From Herbaspirillum sp. meg3 (GTDB taxonomy: Bacteria; Pseudomonadota; Gammaproteobacteria; Burkholderiales; Burkholderiaceae_D): 64,000 nucleotides of DNA. The position numbers were made by a program, and so were the translations under genes. Positions 1 through 8,848 of this stretch are shown here, piece after piece (position 1 is the stretch's first letter; every line of letters begins with the position of its first letter). Under the pieces are notes generated by a model that did not search any database, was not told the DNA's origin, and saw only the letters and a program-made list of their open reading frames with translations. The stretch is taken from NCBI RefSeq assembly GCF_002257565.1, contig NZ_CP022736.1, forward strand, positions 682,001 to 746,000, in the 5' to 3' direction.

Positions 1-2
1 GC

Positions 3-26
3 GAGGTGTTCAACGCGCGCTGGTAG
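3..26 (+). CDS. 3' end of an unidentified gene (partial)
   Basis: The window opens inside a reading frame that ends EVFNARW followed by TAG. Only seven codons are visible, so the product cannot be named. It lies on the same strand as the downstream MFS carrier and hydroxypyruvate isomerase and may belong to the same catabolic locus. A neighbouring, unrelated gene is equally possible. Confidence 0.35.
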   Translation, partial: EVFNARW

Positions 27-259
27 TCATTCAGCGATCCGGATCGGCTCCAACAAAAACAAAAAGCAATCAAACAGGGATGCCGTCCATAACCGGTATC
101 CCGGCGGCAGCATTCACTTTTTTTGCCGGCCAAGCATCAGCCGATTGGGTATCAGTACGTCAGATTTTTAGATTGCCTGCGCATGTTTCATTCAAGCAGG
201 CGCCATAAACCAACGGCCGTGGGAGCGGCTGTATTAAATCAACAGGAGATTGTCGTAGC

Positions 260-1591
260 ATGACTGCATCAACCACACTCGGAGCCGAGTCTAAGCCTAA
301 CCAGGGTTCCAGCGCCAACGAACAAGAAAAAAAACGCGTCTATGCAAAAGTATTCTGGCGCATCATGCCTTTCCTCATGCTGTGCTACGTCATCGCGTAT
401 CTGGATCGCGTCAACGTCGGCTTTGCCAAGCTGCAAATGTCGGTCGACCTCGGCTTCAGCGAAACCGTGTTCGGCCTCGGCGCCGGCGTATTCTTCATCG
501 GCTACTTCCTCTTCGAAGTGCCAAGCAACATCCTGATGCACAAGGTCGGCGCACGCGTCTGGATTGCCCGCATCATGATCACCTGGGGCATTCTGTCGGC
601 AGCCTTCATGTACGTTGAAACCCCGATGCAGTTCTATGTGTTGCGCTTCTTGCTCGGGTTGGCTGAAGCCGGCTTCTATCCCGGCATCATCCTGTATCTG
701 ACTTACTGGTATCCATCGCATCGCCGTGCCAAGGTGATTGCCGTGTTCATGTCGGGTATCCCGGTTGCCGGCATTCTCGGCAACCCGTTGTCGGGCTGGA
801 TCATGGACGCCTTCCACGGCACCACCGGCATGCACGGCTGGCAATGGATGTTCGTCATCGAAGCGATTCCTGCCGTCCTGATCGGTCTGGCAACACTGGC
901 CTATCTGGACAACGGCATCGCCAAGGCGAAGTGGCTCAAGGACGACGAAAAGAAATTGCTGGAAGACGAAATCATCGCCGACCAAAAGGGCAAGGAAAGC
1001 GTGCATTCGTTTGCAGACATCGTCGGCGACAAGCGTGTATGGCTGATGTGCCTGATCTATTTCTGCTTCGTCATGGGCCAGTACGGTCTGACACTGTGGA
1101 TGCCGACCCTGGTCAAGGCGACCGGCGTGACCGGCAACCTGCACATTGGTCTGCTGAGCGCGATTCCCTTCGGCTGCGCGATCATCGCAATGAACCTGAT
1201 CGGCCGCAGCGCCGATGCACGCCGCGAACGTCGCTGGCATCTGATCGTGCCTGCCATGATGGGCGCGGTAGGTTTTGTCGGCGCAGCTCTGTTCGCGGAT
1301 AACACCGCCATTTCGATCGCATCGCTGTCGTTGGCCGCTGCTGGTGTGCTGACCTGCGCACCGTTGTTCTGGTCGTTGCCGACTTCTTTCCTGACTGGTG
1401 CTGCGGCTGCGGTTGGTATTGCCGCGATCAATTCGGTCGGTAATCTGGCAGGTTTTGTCAGCCCGTATCTGATCGGTTATCTGAAGGATCTGACGCACAA
1501 CGGCGCCACCGGCATGTACATGCTGGCAATCATGCTGGTGATCGGTTCTGCGGCGGTGCTCAAAACATCGCCTAAACTAGTCAATAAATAA
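260..1591 (+). CDS. MFS transporter, anion:cation symporter (ACS/phthalate permease-like) family
   Basis: A 443-residue integral membrane protein with about twelve hydrophobic segments. The N-terminal stretch YLDRVNVGFAKLQM is the signature of the anion:cation symporter family, which imports organic acids such as hexonates, tartrate or phthalate with protons. The GxxxDxxGRR-type loop is replaced by the usual ACS VPSNILMHKVGARVWIARI segment. An AGGAG sits about 13 bases before the ATG. Hydroxypyruvate isomerase follows after 66 bases on the same strand, which suggests uptake of a glyoxylate-, tartrate- or hydroxypyruvate-related acid. The substrate is inferred from context only. Confidence 0.85.
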   Translation: MTASTTLGAESKPNQGSSANEQEKKRVYAKVFWRIMPFLMLCYVIAYLDRVNVGFAKLQMSVDLGFSETVFGLGAGVFFIGYFLFEVPSNILMHKVGARVWIARIMITWGILSAAFMYVETPMQFYVLRFLLGLAEAGFYPGIILYLTYWYPSHRRAKVIAVFMSGIPVAGILGNPLSGWIMDAFHGTTGMHGWQWMFVIEAIPAVLIGLATLAYLDNGIAKAKWLKDDEKKLLEDEIIADQKGKESVHSFADIVGDKRVWLMCLIYFCFVMGQYGLTLWMPTLVKATGVTGNLHIGLLSAIPFGCAIIAMNLIGRSADARRERRWHLIVPAMMGAVGFVGAALFADNTAISIASLSLAAAGVLTCAPLFWSLPTSFLTGAAAAVGIAAINSVGNLAGFVSPYLIGYLKDLTHNGATGMYMLAIMLVIGSAAVLKTSPKLVNK

Positions 1592-1657
1592 GCTTTCAAC
1601 AGATTTATCCGGCGCGCATCCGAACAAGGTGCGCGCCCTCATCCCAAGGAGATCACG

Positions 1658-2464
1658 ATGCTGCGCTTTGCCGCCAACCTGAGCATGATGTACAACGAAC
1701 ATGCTTTCCTCGATCGCTTCGCCGCTGCCGCCAAAGATGGTTTCAGCGGCGTTGAGTTTTTGTTTCCGTATGATTTTCAGCCGGAAGAAATCAAATCGCG
1801 TCTCGATGCCAACGGTCTGACGCAAGCCTTGTTCAATGCGCCGCCCGGCGACTGGGCTGCGGGCGAACGCGGCATTGCTTCCTTGCCTGGACGCGAAGAT
1901 GAATTCAAGCGCAGCATCGACACTGCGCTGAAATACACCAGCGTCATCGGCAACAAGACCTTGCACGTGATGGCCGGCTTGATTCGTCCCGAGCAGGATC
2001 GCGCCAAGCATCGCGCCGTCTACATGGACAATCTGTCGTACGCTGCGCACCATGCCGACCTGGCTGGCGTGACGGTGGTGATCGAGCCGATCAACACCCG
2101 CAACATTCCGGGCTTCTTCCTGAATCGCCAGGACGATGCGCAAGCCATCTGTGCAGAAATCGGCGCAGAGAATCTGAAGGTGCAGTTTGATTGCTACCAC
2201 TGCCAGATCGTCGAGGGCGACGTTGCCGTCAAGCTCAAGCGCGACATGGCCGGCGTCGGTCACATCCAGATCGCAGGCGTGCCGGAACGTCATGAACCGG
2301 ACATCGGCGAGCTGAACTATCCCTATCTGCTCAAACTGATCGATTCGCTGGGTTACAAAGGCTGGATCGGTTGCGAGTACGTCCCTGCGGCCGCGACCTC
2401 GGCAGGTCTGGGTTGGTTGCGGGCATTGGCCGAGCAGGGTTTGACTGAACTCAAGCCGCGCTAA
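1658..2464 (+). CDS. hyi: Hydroxypyruvate isomerase
   Basis: A 268-residue TIM-barrel protein of the xylose-isomerase-like superfamily, close to the usual Hyi length of about 258. It interconverts hydroxypyruvate and tartronate semialdehyde in glyoxylate metabolism. The conserved metal/catalytic glutamates are visible in VVIEPINTRNIPG (E about 143) and IGCEYVPAA near the C-terminus. The N-terminal MLRFAANLSMMYNE is typical of the family. AAGGAG lies 7 bases before the ATG. It shares orientation with the upstream MFS gene and is followed by a strong terminator, so the two probably form one transcript. Confidence 0.88.
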   Translation: MLRFAANLSMMYNEHAFLDRFAAAAKDGFSGVEFLFPYDFQPEEIKSRLDANGLTQALFNAPPGDWAAGERGIASLPGREDEFKRSIDTALKYTSVIGNKTLHVMAGLIRPEQDRAKHRAVYMDNLSYAAHHADLAGVTVVIEPINTRNIPGFFLNRQDDAQAICAEIGAENLKVQFDCYHCQIVEGDVAVKLKRDMAGVGHIQIAGVPERHEPDIGELNYPYLLKLIDSLGYKGWIGCEYVPAAATSAGLGWLRALAEQGLTELKPR

Positions 2465-2506
2465 GCGGGCTTGCCTGATCAGCTTTGGTCAGGCGGATAG
2501 TAAAAA

Positions 2507-2541
2507 AGCGGAGCGACCATTAAAGGGCGCTCCGCTTTTTT
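2507..2541. terminator. Bidirectional intrinsic terminator after hyi
   Basis: AGCGGAGCG (2507-2515) pairs perfectly with CGCTCCGCT (2528-2536), followed by six T on the plus strand and preceded by a run of A. It can end transcription from hyi on the plus strand and from the small minus-strand gene at 2558-2713. Confidence 0.9.
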
Positions 2542-2557
2542 CACTATTGTTTGTCGC

Positions 2558-2713
2558 TTATCGCGCGTCGGGTTTGACCTGAGCGGTGACGCTATGTTTG
2601 GTATGGCATTTGATGCATGTCGCGTAGTGCCAGATGGCACTGGCAGGAATCTTGTAGCCGCTCTTGAGGCCACAAGGGCCGCAGACCAGCTGGCCTTGCT
2701 CGGGGATGTTCAT
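2558..2713 (-). CDS. Small two-CxxC (zinc-ribbon-like) protein
   Basis: A 51-residue open frame on the minus strand. Two cysteine pairs, CGPC (residues 11-14) and CIKC (33-36), lie 19 residues apart. The second is followed by HTKH, so the layout is that of a zinc ribbon or small metal-binding knuckle. The frame has TAA two codons before the ATG, so this start is forced. No strong Shine-Dalgarno sequence is visible. It ends at the bidirectional terminator at 2507-2541, which supports it being a real transcription unit. I do not recognise a named family. A role in nucleic-acid or protein binding would be a guess. Confidence 0.6.
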   Translation of the reverse strand: MNIPEQGQLVCGPCGLKSGYKIPASAIWHYATCIKCHTKHSVTAQVKPDAR

Positions 2714-2952
2714 GTTGTGTTACTGCGTGATGATGGTTGCTCAAAGTCGCGGAGCCGTCCTGCGGGGGAGTTAATGAAAATCAAACAAAAGCATTAACTA
2801 GGGACAACAGTTCACTGACTGGGGCTGATTCTACTCTGGATTGGGAAAGCCTGCCGGAAGGCCCCCGGGTTTTACATTGATCAAGATGGGACGATGTCGG
2901 ACGCGTCATTTCTTTGTCCGGATGGGTGGGAAAACGTGCATCCCGAAATCAC

Positions 2953-2991
2953 CAAAACGAAAAAGCAGCATTACGTGAGTAATGCTGCTTT
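2953..2991 (-). terminator. Intrinsic terminator of tRNA-Phe
   Basis: On the minus strand AAAGCAGCATTAC (from 2991) pairs with GTAATGCTGCTTT around a four-base loop, then runs into TTTTTCGTTTT. It lies 20 bases after the tRNA 3' end. Confidence 0.85.
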
Positions 2992-3010
2992 CGGGTACAA
3001 CTTTTATTTT

Positions 3011-3086
3011 TGGTGGCCCGGGGCGGAATCGAACCACCGACACAAGGATTTTCAATCCTCTGCTCTACCGACTGAGCTACCAGGCC
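3011..3086 (-). tRNA. tRNA-Phe (anticodon GAA)
   Basis: A 76-base cloverleaf on the minus strand. The acceptor GGCCTGG pairs with CCGGGCC with one G-T pair. The D-arm is GCTCAGTCGGTAGAGC, the anticodon loop TTGAAAA gives GAA, the T-loop is TTCGATT, and CCA is encoded. A terminator follows directly at 2953-2991. Confidence 0.97.
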
Positions 3087-3281
3087 AAGAGGCCGAATTA
3101 TAGCAAGATAATTTTGGAATGCAAAGGGTGCTTCCACTTTTTTTATAAAAAGTTTGTTTGCCCCTTTCGTTTTCACTATGTCGCCTGCTTGCGAGCCCTT
3201 TATTTATGCGGCATTTCCTTGAGTTTCTTGTGATGGAGATCAAGGAAGGTCATACCGTGAAGCCGTTTATAATGCTTTCCC

Positions 3282-4529
3282 ATGAATGGTCATACATTAA
3301 ATTCCTCTTCGGCCGCCGCTCGCAAGGTGACGGATGCGCAGTCCAGCGATATCTGCATCGTCGGCAATGGTGCGATCGGCAAGACGGCTGCATTGGCTTT
3401 GGCGCAAGCCGGCCTGCGTGTCAATTTGCTGGCGCCCGTTCAGTCGCACGCGACTACCGCCGAGCAGGCGAGCTGGGACGTGCGTGTCTACGCGGTGAAT
3501 CAGATCGCGCGCGATTTGCTTTCTTCCATCAAGGTCTGGGATGCGCTCGATGCATCGCGTGTCGCTGCCGTGGATGGTATGGCAGTCTTCGGCGATGGCG
3601 ACAATCATGCGGGCAAGCTGGCCTTTGATGCGTACTCGGCGCATGTCGATGCGCTGGCCTGGATTGTTGAAGACCGTAATCTGAATGGCGCGCTTGATGC
3701 GGCACTGAAATTTTCTCCCAATGTGCGCGTGACCAACGGTCGCGCTGTTTCGCTGCGCACGGACGCGCAGGGTGTTGAGCTGCAACTGGAAAGTGGCGAC
3801 GTGCTGAAAGCGTCTTTGCTGGTCGGTGCCGACGGCGGCCAGTCGTGGGTGCGCGGGCAGTGCGACATCGGACTCGATTATCGCGCCTATGGTCAACGTG
3901 CCATCGTCACCAATTTTGCATGCGAGAAAGCGCATCAGGGTGTGGCTTATCAATGGTTCACCGCTGCCGAAGGTATTGTCGCCTTGTTGCCGTTGCCGGG
4001 TCAGCGCGTGTCGCTGGTGTGGTCGGCGCCGGATGCATTGGCCGAAACCTTGCTGCGTCAGTCCGCTGCACAATTGGCGCAACATCTGGCCAAATATGCC
4101 GGTTCCGTTCTGGGCGCACTGACGCCGCTGGAGCCTGAGCTGGTGCGCGATTTTCCGCTGACGCTGGTGAAGCCGCACGCCATGACTGCGGCACGCGTCG
4201 CGCTCATCGGCGATGCGGCGCATGTGATTCATCCGCTGGCCGGACATGGCATGAACCTCGGCTTTGCCGACGTTGCCGCGCTGCTTGACGTCATCAGCAG
4301 GCGCGAGCCGCAGCGTGATTGCGGCGATGCACGCGTGTTGGGCCGTTATGCACGCGCCCGCAAGGAAGAAGTTTTGCTCATGCAGTTGGCGACAGACGGT
4401 CTGGCCCGCCTGTTTGAAACCAATATTGAACCCTTGCGCGTAATGCGTAATCTGGGATTGAACTTGGTGAATCACCTGCCTGTCTTAAAGCGGCGTTTGA
4501 TGGCCCACGCGCTCGGCAAACGTACTTAA
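3282..4529 (+). CDS. UbiH/UbiF/COQ6-family FAD-dependent hydroxylase (ubiquinone biosynthesis)
   Basis: A 415-residue flavoprotein mono-oxygenase. The N-terminal dinucleotide fold is at about residues 25-55 (CIVGNGAIGKTAALALAQAG), and the second FAD motif GDAAHVIHPLAGHGMNLGFADV is near residue 310. These are hallmarks of aromatic hydroxylases that modify the ubiquinone ring on the cytoplasmic side of the membrane. Which ring position it acts on (UbiH, UbiF or UbiI) cannot be told by eye. dsbC follows after about 100 bases on the same strand. Confidence 0.85.
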   Translation: MNGHTLNSSSAAARKVTDAQSSDICIVGNGAIGKTAALALAQAGLRVNLLAPVQSHATTAEQASWDVRVYAVNQIARDLLSSIKVWDALDASRVAAVDGMAVFGDGDNHAGKLAFDAYSAHVDALAWIVEDRNLNGALDAALKFSPNVRVTNGRAVSLRTDAQGVELQLESGDVLKASLLVGADGGQSWVRGQCDIGLDYRAYGQRAIVTNFACEKAHQGVAYQWFTAAEGIVALLPLPGQRVSLVWSAPDALAETLLRQSAAQLAQHLAKYAGSVLGALTPLEPELVRDFPLTLVKPHAMTAARVALIGDAAHVIHPLAGHGMNLGFADVAALLDVISRREPQRDCGDARVLGRYARARKEEVLLMQLATDGLARLFETNIEPLRVMRNLGLNLVNHLPVLKRRLMAHALGKRT

Positions 4530-4633
4530 TCGATTTAACTTATAGTGTGGGCAGAATTTGCATGAGCCGGCCGGCAGACAAGGTATTGCTGCGGAACCGG
4601 TTGCGACGAGACTGTCCTTCCATTGGAATAAAC

Positions 4634-5383
4634 ATGAAAAAGATTTTTGCACTTCCCGCCGCACTCTCCGCAGTTGTGGCCGCTGCCGGATTGTTTCTGG
4701 CTTGTGTCGGCGGTTCGGCATGTGCTGCCGATACGACCGAGGCCAATATCAAAAAACTGATTGAGCCGCGTCTCGGCGAAGGCGCCAAGGTTGAATCCGT
4801 GACCAAGACGCCATACTCCGGTCTTTACGAAGTGCAGGTCGACGGCGACGTGATTTACACGGATGCCAAGGCGCAGTACTTGTTCATCGGCCGCGTGGTC
4901 GATTCCCAAACCTATCGCGACCTTACTAAGGAAAAGATTCAGGCGATCAACAAGGTGAAGTTCTCCGACCTGCCACTGGACCTGGCGATCAAGACCGTCA
5001 AGGGCAACGGCAAGCGTTTCATCGCCGTGTTTGAAGATCCGAACTGCGGCTATTGCAAGCGCTTCCAGAAGACTTTGCAAGACGTCGACAATGTGACCGT
5101 CTATACCTTTCAGTACAACATCCTGGCGCAGGATTCGATCGAGAAGTCGCGCAATATCTGGTGCGCCGCCAATCCAAGCAAGGCATGGAGCGACTGGATG
5201 ATGAACGGCAAGGAAGCATCGGCTGCGCCGGTATCCTGCAATGCACCGCATGAGCAAGTGCTGGCGCTGGGTCAGAAGATGAAGGTCACCGGCACGCCGA
5301 CCATCATTTTTGCGGACGGCTCGCGTATTCCCGGCGCGATTGACGCCAAGACGCTGGAGCAGAAATTTTCTACATTGAAGTAA
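4634..5383 (+). CDS. dsbC: Thiol:disulfide interchange protein DsbC
   Basis: A 249-residue periplasmic disulfide isomerase. A cleavable signal peptide MKKIFALPAALSAVV...ACAADTT is followed by the N-terminal dimerisation domain and a thioredoxin fold. The active site CGYC is in FEDPNCGYCKRF at about residue 138. The cis-proline loop GTPTIIFADG lies near the C-terminus. The frame is open for 29 codons upstream, but only the ATG at 4634 gives a proper signal peptide, with GGAA 10 bases before it. It isomerises wrong disulfides in exported proteins, kept reduced by DsbD elsewhere in the genome. Confidence 0.92.
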   Translation: MKKIFALPAALSAVVAAAGLFLACVGGSACAADTTEANIKKLIEPRLGEGAKVESVTKTPYSGLYEVQVDGDVIYTDAKAQYLFIGRVVDSQTYRDLTKEKIQAINKVKFSDLPLDLAIKTVKGNGKRFIAVFEDPNCGYCKRFQKTLQDVDNVTVYTFQYNILAQDSIEKSRNIWCAANPSKAWSDWMMNGKEASAAPVSCNAPHEQVLALGQKMKVTGTPTIIFADGSRIPGAIDAKTLEQKFSTLK

Positions 5384-5397
5384 TTTTCTGAAGTGTT

Positions 5398-5440
5398 AAA
5401 AACGCCGGCAGCCTGCTTGATGCACGCTGCCGGCGTTTTT
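5398..5440. terminator. Bidirectional intrinsic terminator between dsbC and pth
   Basis: AACGCCGGCAGC (5401-5412) pairs with GCTGCCGGCGTT (5426-5437), flanked by AAA on the left and TTTT on the right. It serves the convergent genes dsbC (+) and pth (-). Confidence 0.9.
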
Positions 5441-5471
5441 ATTTGGGCGTCTGGTTCCGTGTGAGGCGAGA

Positions 5472-6053
5472 CTATTTCGCCGCTGTATGCAGCTGCATCA
5501 TGCCTGCTTCAAACTTACCCTCACACAGCAATGGAATCGCGTCGAGGCTTTTCTCGATGGCCTCATTGATCAAGGCTTGTTCTTCCTTGCGTGGACGATG
5601 CAGCACGAAGTCGGCGACAGGCTGTTGCAAGCCCATGGTGCGCGGATGGCCGATGCCGATGCGCAGGCGCCAGTAGTCTTGCGTGCCGAGCGAGGCGGTG
5701 ATGTCCTTGAGGCCGTTATGCCCGCCGGAGGAACCGCCTTTCTTGATCTTGGCGCTGCCGGGCGGAATATCGAGTTCGTCATGCACGACCAGCACTTCTT
5801 CTGGTGCGATCTTGTAAAAGCGAGCCAATGCGCCCACAGATTGCCCGGAACGGTTCATGAAAGTCTGCGGTTCGAGCAACCAGACTTCATTGCCGCTGAT
5901 GAATGTTTTCGCGGCCAGCGCGTTAAAGCGGGTCTCGCGTGCAAGACGGGTGCTGCCGGCGAGATTGTCTACCAGCCAGAAGCCGGCATTGTGCCGGGTT
6001 TGCTCGTATTCCGGGCCGGGATTGCCGAGGCCGACGATGAGACGGATAGACAT
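5472..6053 (-). CDS. pth: Peptidyl-tRNA hydrolase
   Basis: A 193-residue cytoplasmic enzyme, the usual length, which frees tRNA from prematurely released peptidyl-tRNA. The N-terminus IRLIVGLGNPGPEYEQTRHNAGFWLVD carries the conserved Asn and catalytic His. The LVVHDELDIPPG segment holds the active-site Asp, and GGSSGGHNGLKDI is the family motif. It stands alone here, convergent with dsbC and divergent from tex. In many relatives pth sits next to ychF; here ychF is about 56 kb away. Confidence 0.95.
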   Translation of the reverse strand: MSIRLIVGLGNPGPEYEQTRHNAGFWLVDNLAGSTRLARETRFNALAAKTFISGNEVWLLEPQTFMNRSGQSVGALARFYKIAPEEVLVVHDELDIPPGSAKIKKGGSSGGHNGLKDITASLGTQDYWRLRIGIGHPRTMGLQQPVADFVLHRPRKEEQALINEAIEKSLDAIPLLCEGKFEAGMMQLHTAAK

Positions 6054-6246
6054 GCTGTATAAAAAATAACATTAAAGCGGGGATTATCGCGGATATCGAA
6101 TCCCCTCGTCCAATTGGTGTGAAATTTATGACTGGGTATTGTCAAAAAATCGCCAGAAAATCTCCTCAATCCGCCTCAAACCTAGTGTGCGTCTAGATGC
6201 AAGCGATTTATTTCATCTATTTGGCAAGAAATAAGCCCTGTCAAGA

Positions 6247-6275
6247 TTGGCGCATGCGGTTGAATTGCGTATCAT
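6247..6275 (+). promoter_or_regulatory. Predicted sigma-70 promoter of tex
   Basis: TTGGCG (6247-6252), a 17-base spacer and TATCAT (6270-6275), 36 bases before the tex start. Both boxes match the consensus at four or more of six positions. It was read by eye and not tested. Confidence 0.5.
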
Positions 6276-6311
6276 CCAACGCTTGTTTTTCAATTCCCGG
6301 ATTTCATTGTC

Positions 6312-8663
6312 ATGTTGCCTTCCATCGAACAACGTTTAGCTCTTGAACTCGTCGCCAAGCCGGTGCAGGTTGCCGCCGCGATTGCCTTACTCGACGAAGG
6401 CGCGACCGTGCCGTTTATCGCGCGTTACCGCAAGGAAGCCACCGGCGGGCTGGATGACATCCAATTGCGCTTGCTGGAAGAGCGCCTGCGCTATCTGCGC
6501 GAGCTGGAAAGCCGTCGCGCGGCCATCATCGCGTCGATCGAAGAGCAAGGCAAGATGACGCCGGAACTGCTTGATTCCATCGTCCACGCTGAAGACAAGA
6601 CCCGTCTCGAAGACTTGTACCTGCCGTACAAGCCAAAGCGCCGCACCAAGGCCCAGATCGCAGCAGAAGCCGGTCTGACGGAACTGGCCGATGCTCTCCT
6701 GAACGACCCGATGCTCAATCCGGAAGAAGAAGCCGCCAAGTATCTCAAGCCGGCCTTCACCACCGACAACGGCGACAATCCTGGTGTGGCTGATACCAAG
6801 GCTGCGCTGGACGGCGCGCGTCAGATTCTGATGGAGCGTTTCTCCGAAGATGCGGCGTTGCTGCAATCGCTGCGCGAATACCTGACCGAACATGGTGTGG
6901 TCGAGTCGAAAGTGGTGGAAGGCAAGCAAGATGCCGGTGAAAAATTTGCCGATTATTTCGACTATTCCGAAACCATCGGCACCATTCCTTCGCACCGCGC
7001 GCTGGCCTTGTTCCGCGGCCGCCGTGAAGAAATGCTGACCGTAACCCTGCGTCTGGATACGGAAGAAGAAAAGCCGAAGTGGGATGCGCCGCATAATCCC
7101 TGCGAAGGCCGCATTGCTGCGCGTTTTGGCGTGAGCAACAAGGGCCGTCCTGCCGACAAATGGCTGGCTGACACCGTGCGCTGGGCGTGGCGCGTGAAGG
7201 TCTTCATGCATCTGGATACAGAACTGATGACCGGCCTGCGCGAGCGCAGCGAAGCGGAAGCGATCAACGTCTTCGCCCGCAACCTGAAAGATCTGTTGCT
7301 GGCCGCACCTGCAGGTCCACGCGCTACCATGGGTCTTGACCCAGGACTGCGTACCGGCGTCAAAGTGGCGGTGGTCGACGCGACCGGCAAGGTAGTCGAC
7401 ACCACGGCAATCTTCCCGCATCAACCGCGCAATGATTGGGAAGGCTCGCTGCACACGCTGGCCAAGCTGGCCGAGAAGCACAACGTGTCCTTGATCTCCA
7501 TCGGTAACGGCACGGCATCGCGTGAAACCGACAAGCTGGCGCAAGATCTGATCAAGATGCGTCCTGAGTTGAAGCTGACCAAGATCGTCGTATCGGAAGC
7601 CGGCGCATCGGTGTATTCGGCATCCGAATTTGCTTCGAAAGAATTGCCTGATCTGGATGTGTCGATCCGCGGCGCAGTATCGATCGCACGTCGTCTGCAA
7701 GATCCGCTGGCGGAGTTGGTCAAGATTGATCCGAAGTCGATCGGCGTGGGGCAGTATCAGCACGATGTCGGCCAATCGCAACTGGCGCGTTCGCTCGATG
7801 CCGTTGTCGAGGATTGCGTGAACGCCGTGGGTGTGGACGTCAATACCGCATCGGCGCCGTTGCTGGCGCGTGTGTCGGGTCTGAATGCCGCTGTCGCACA
7901 AAGCATCGTGTCGTATCGCGATATGAAGGGCATGTTTGCTTCGCGGGCTGCATTGCGCGATGTGCCTCGCCTGGGCGACAAGACGTTTGAACAGGCCGCA
8001 GGTTTCTTGCGCGTGATGAACGGCGAAAATCCGCTGGACGCTTCGGCGGTTCACCCGGAATCGTATCCGCTGGTAGAAAAAATCCTGGCCGATATCAACA
8101 AGGACGTCAAAGGGGTGCTGGGTGAAGCCGCATTGTTGAAGTCCTTGAGCCCGACCAAGTATGCCGATGAAAAATTCGGTGTGCCGACCGTGACCGATAT
8201 CCTGAAAGAGCTGGAAAAACCAGGTCGCGATCCACGTCCGGAATTCACCACTGCGACCTTCAAGGATGGCGTGGAAGAAATCAAGGATCTGCGCCCTGAC
8301 ATGATTCTGGAAGGCGTGGTCACCAACGTGGCAGCCTTCGGCGCCTTCGTCGATATCGGCGTGCATCAGGATGGTTTGGTACACATTTCGGCGTTGTCGA
8401 ATACCTTCGTCAAGGATCCGCACACGGTGGTGAAAGCCGGGCAGGTTGTGAAAGTGAAAGTGCTGGAAGTCGACGAGAAGCGCAAGCGTATTGCGCTGAC
8501 GATGCGTTTGTCCGATAGTGCGCCGGTCGCCGGCAGCAAGCCGGAACAGCGTGGCGATCGCAACGACGCGCGTCGTTTGTCGCAGCATCAGGGCCAGCAA
8601 TCACGTCAGCAAGCGCCTGCGAATAACGCCATGGCGGCAGCTTTCGCCAAGCTGAAGGGCTAA
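6312..8663 (+). CDS. tex: Tex-family RNA-binding transcription accessory protein
   Basis: A 783-residue protein with the Tex layout. There is an N-terminal helical Tex domain, a YqgF/RNase H-like domain at about 330-460 (ATMGLDPGLRTGVKVAVVD), and helix-hairpin-helix segments at about 490-560 (SAPLLARVSGLNAAVAQSIVSYRD). A C-terminal S1 RNA-binding domain at about 650-720 reads GVVTNVAAFGAFVDIGVHQDGLVHISAL. The protein binds nucleic acid and affects transcription and toxin expression in Bordetella and Pseudomonas. The Gln/Asn-rich tail after S1 is variable in the family. It is transcribed alone, with its own promoter and terminator. Confidence 0.93.
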   Translation: MLPSIEQRLALELVAKPVQVAAAIALLDEGATVPFIARYRKEATGGLDDIQLRLLEERLRYLRELESRRAAIIASIEEQGKMTPELLDSIVHAEDKTRLEDLYLPYKPKRRTKAQIAAEAGLTELADALLNDPMLNPEEEAAKYLKPAFTTDNGDNPGVADTKAALDGARQILMERFSEDAALLQSLREYLTEHGVVESKVVEGKQDAGEKFADYFDYSETIGTIPSHRALALFRGRREEMLTVTLRLDTEEEKPKWDAPHNPCEGRIAARFGVSNKGRPADKWLADTVRWAWRVKVFMHLDTELMTGLRERSEAEAINVFARNLKDLLLAAPAGPRATMGLDPGLRTGVKVAVVDATGKVVDTTAIFPHQPRNDWEGSLHTLAKLAEKHNVSLISIGNGTASRETDKLAQDLIKMRPELKLTKIVVSEAGASVYSASEFASKELPDLDVSIRGAVSIARRLQDPLAELVKIDPKSIGVGQYQHDVGQSQLARSLDAVVEDCVNAVGVDVNTASAPLLARVSGLNAAVAQSIVSYRDMKGMFASRAALRDVPRLGDKTFEQAAGFLRVMNGENPLDASAVHPESYPLVEKILADINKDVKGVLGEAALLKSLSPTKYADEKFGVPTVTDILKELEKPGRDPRPEFTTATFKDGVEEIKDLRPDMILEGVVTNVAAFGAFVDIGVHQDGLVHISALSNTFVKDPHTVVKAGQVVKVKVLEVDEKRKRIALTMRLSDSAPVAGSKPEQRGDRNDARRLSQHQGQQSRQQAPANNAMAAAFAKLKG

Positions 8664-8730
8664 GCCTGCTACCAGAATGTTCAGCGTTTTTTTGGAAAAC
8701 GTTGAATTGTTGTGAAGCAGGGGCAAAGAA

Positions 8731-8758
8731 AAAGACGCGGCATGCCGCGTCTTTTTTT
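8731..8758. terminator. Bidirectional intrinsic terminator between tex and the DUF5610 gene
   Basis: A perfect palindrome centred at 8742/8743: AAAGACGCGGCA (8731-8742) with TGCCGCGTCTTT (8743-8754), running into TTTTTTT. The genes on both sides converge here. Confidence 0.88.
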
Positions 8759-8848
8759 ACGTCTATCCGTCTATTTTATTGCGCTGATTCTATATTCTGT
8801 ATTGGCTCGTTGCTTCCAACCAGCACTGCAGAATCGAGCAACATCGAA

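Noticed and set aside
2865..2880. FNR/Anr-like site (TTTACATTGATCAAG) upstream of the small CxxC gene
   Set aside because: Only the ATCAA half matches well; the left half has several mismatches, and no promoter is evident at a suitable distance.
6387..8600. 737-codon open frame opposite tex
   Set aside because: Antisense shadow of tex with no recognisable domain; low stop frequency follows from GC-rich codon usage.
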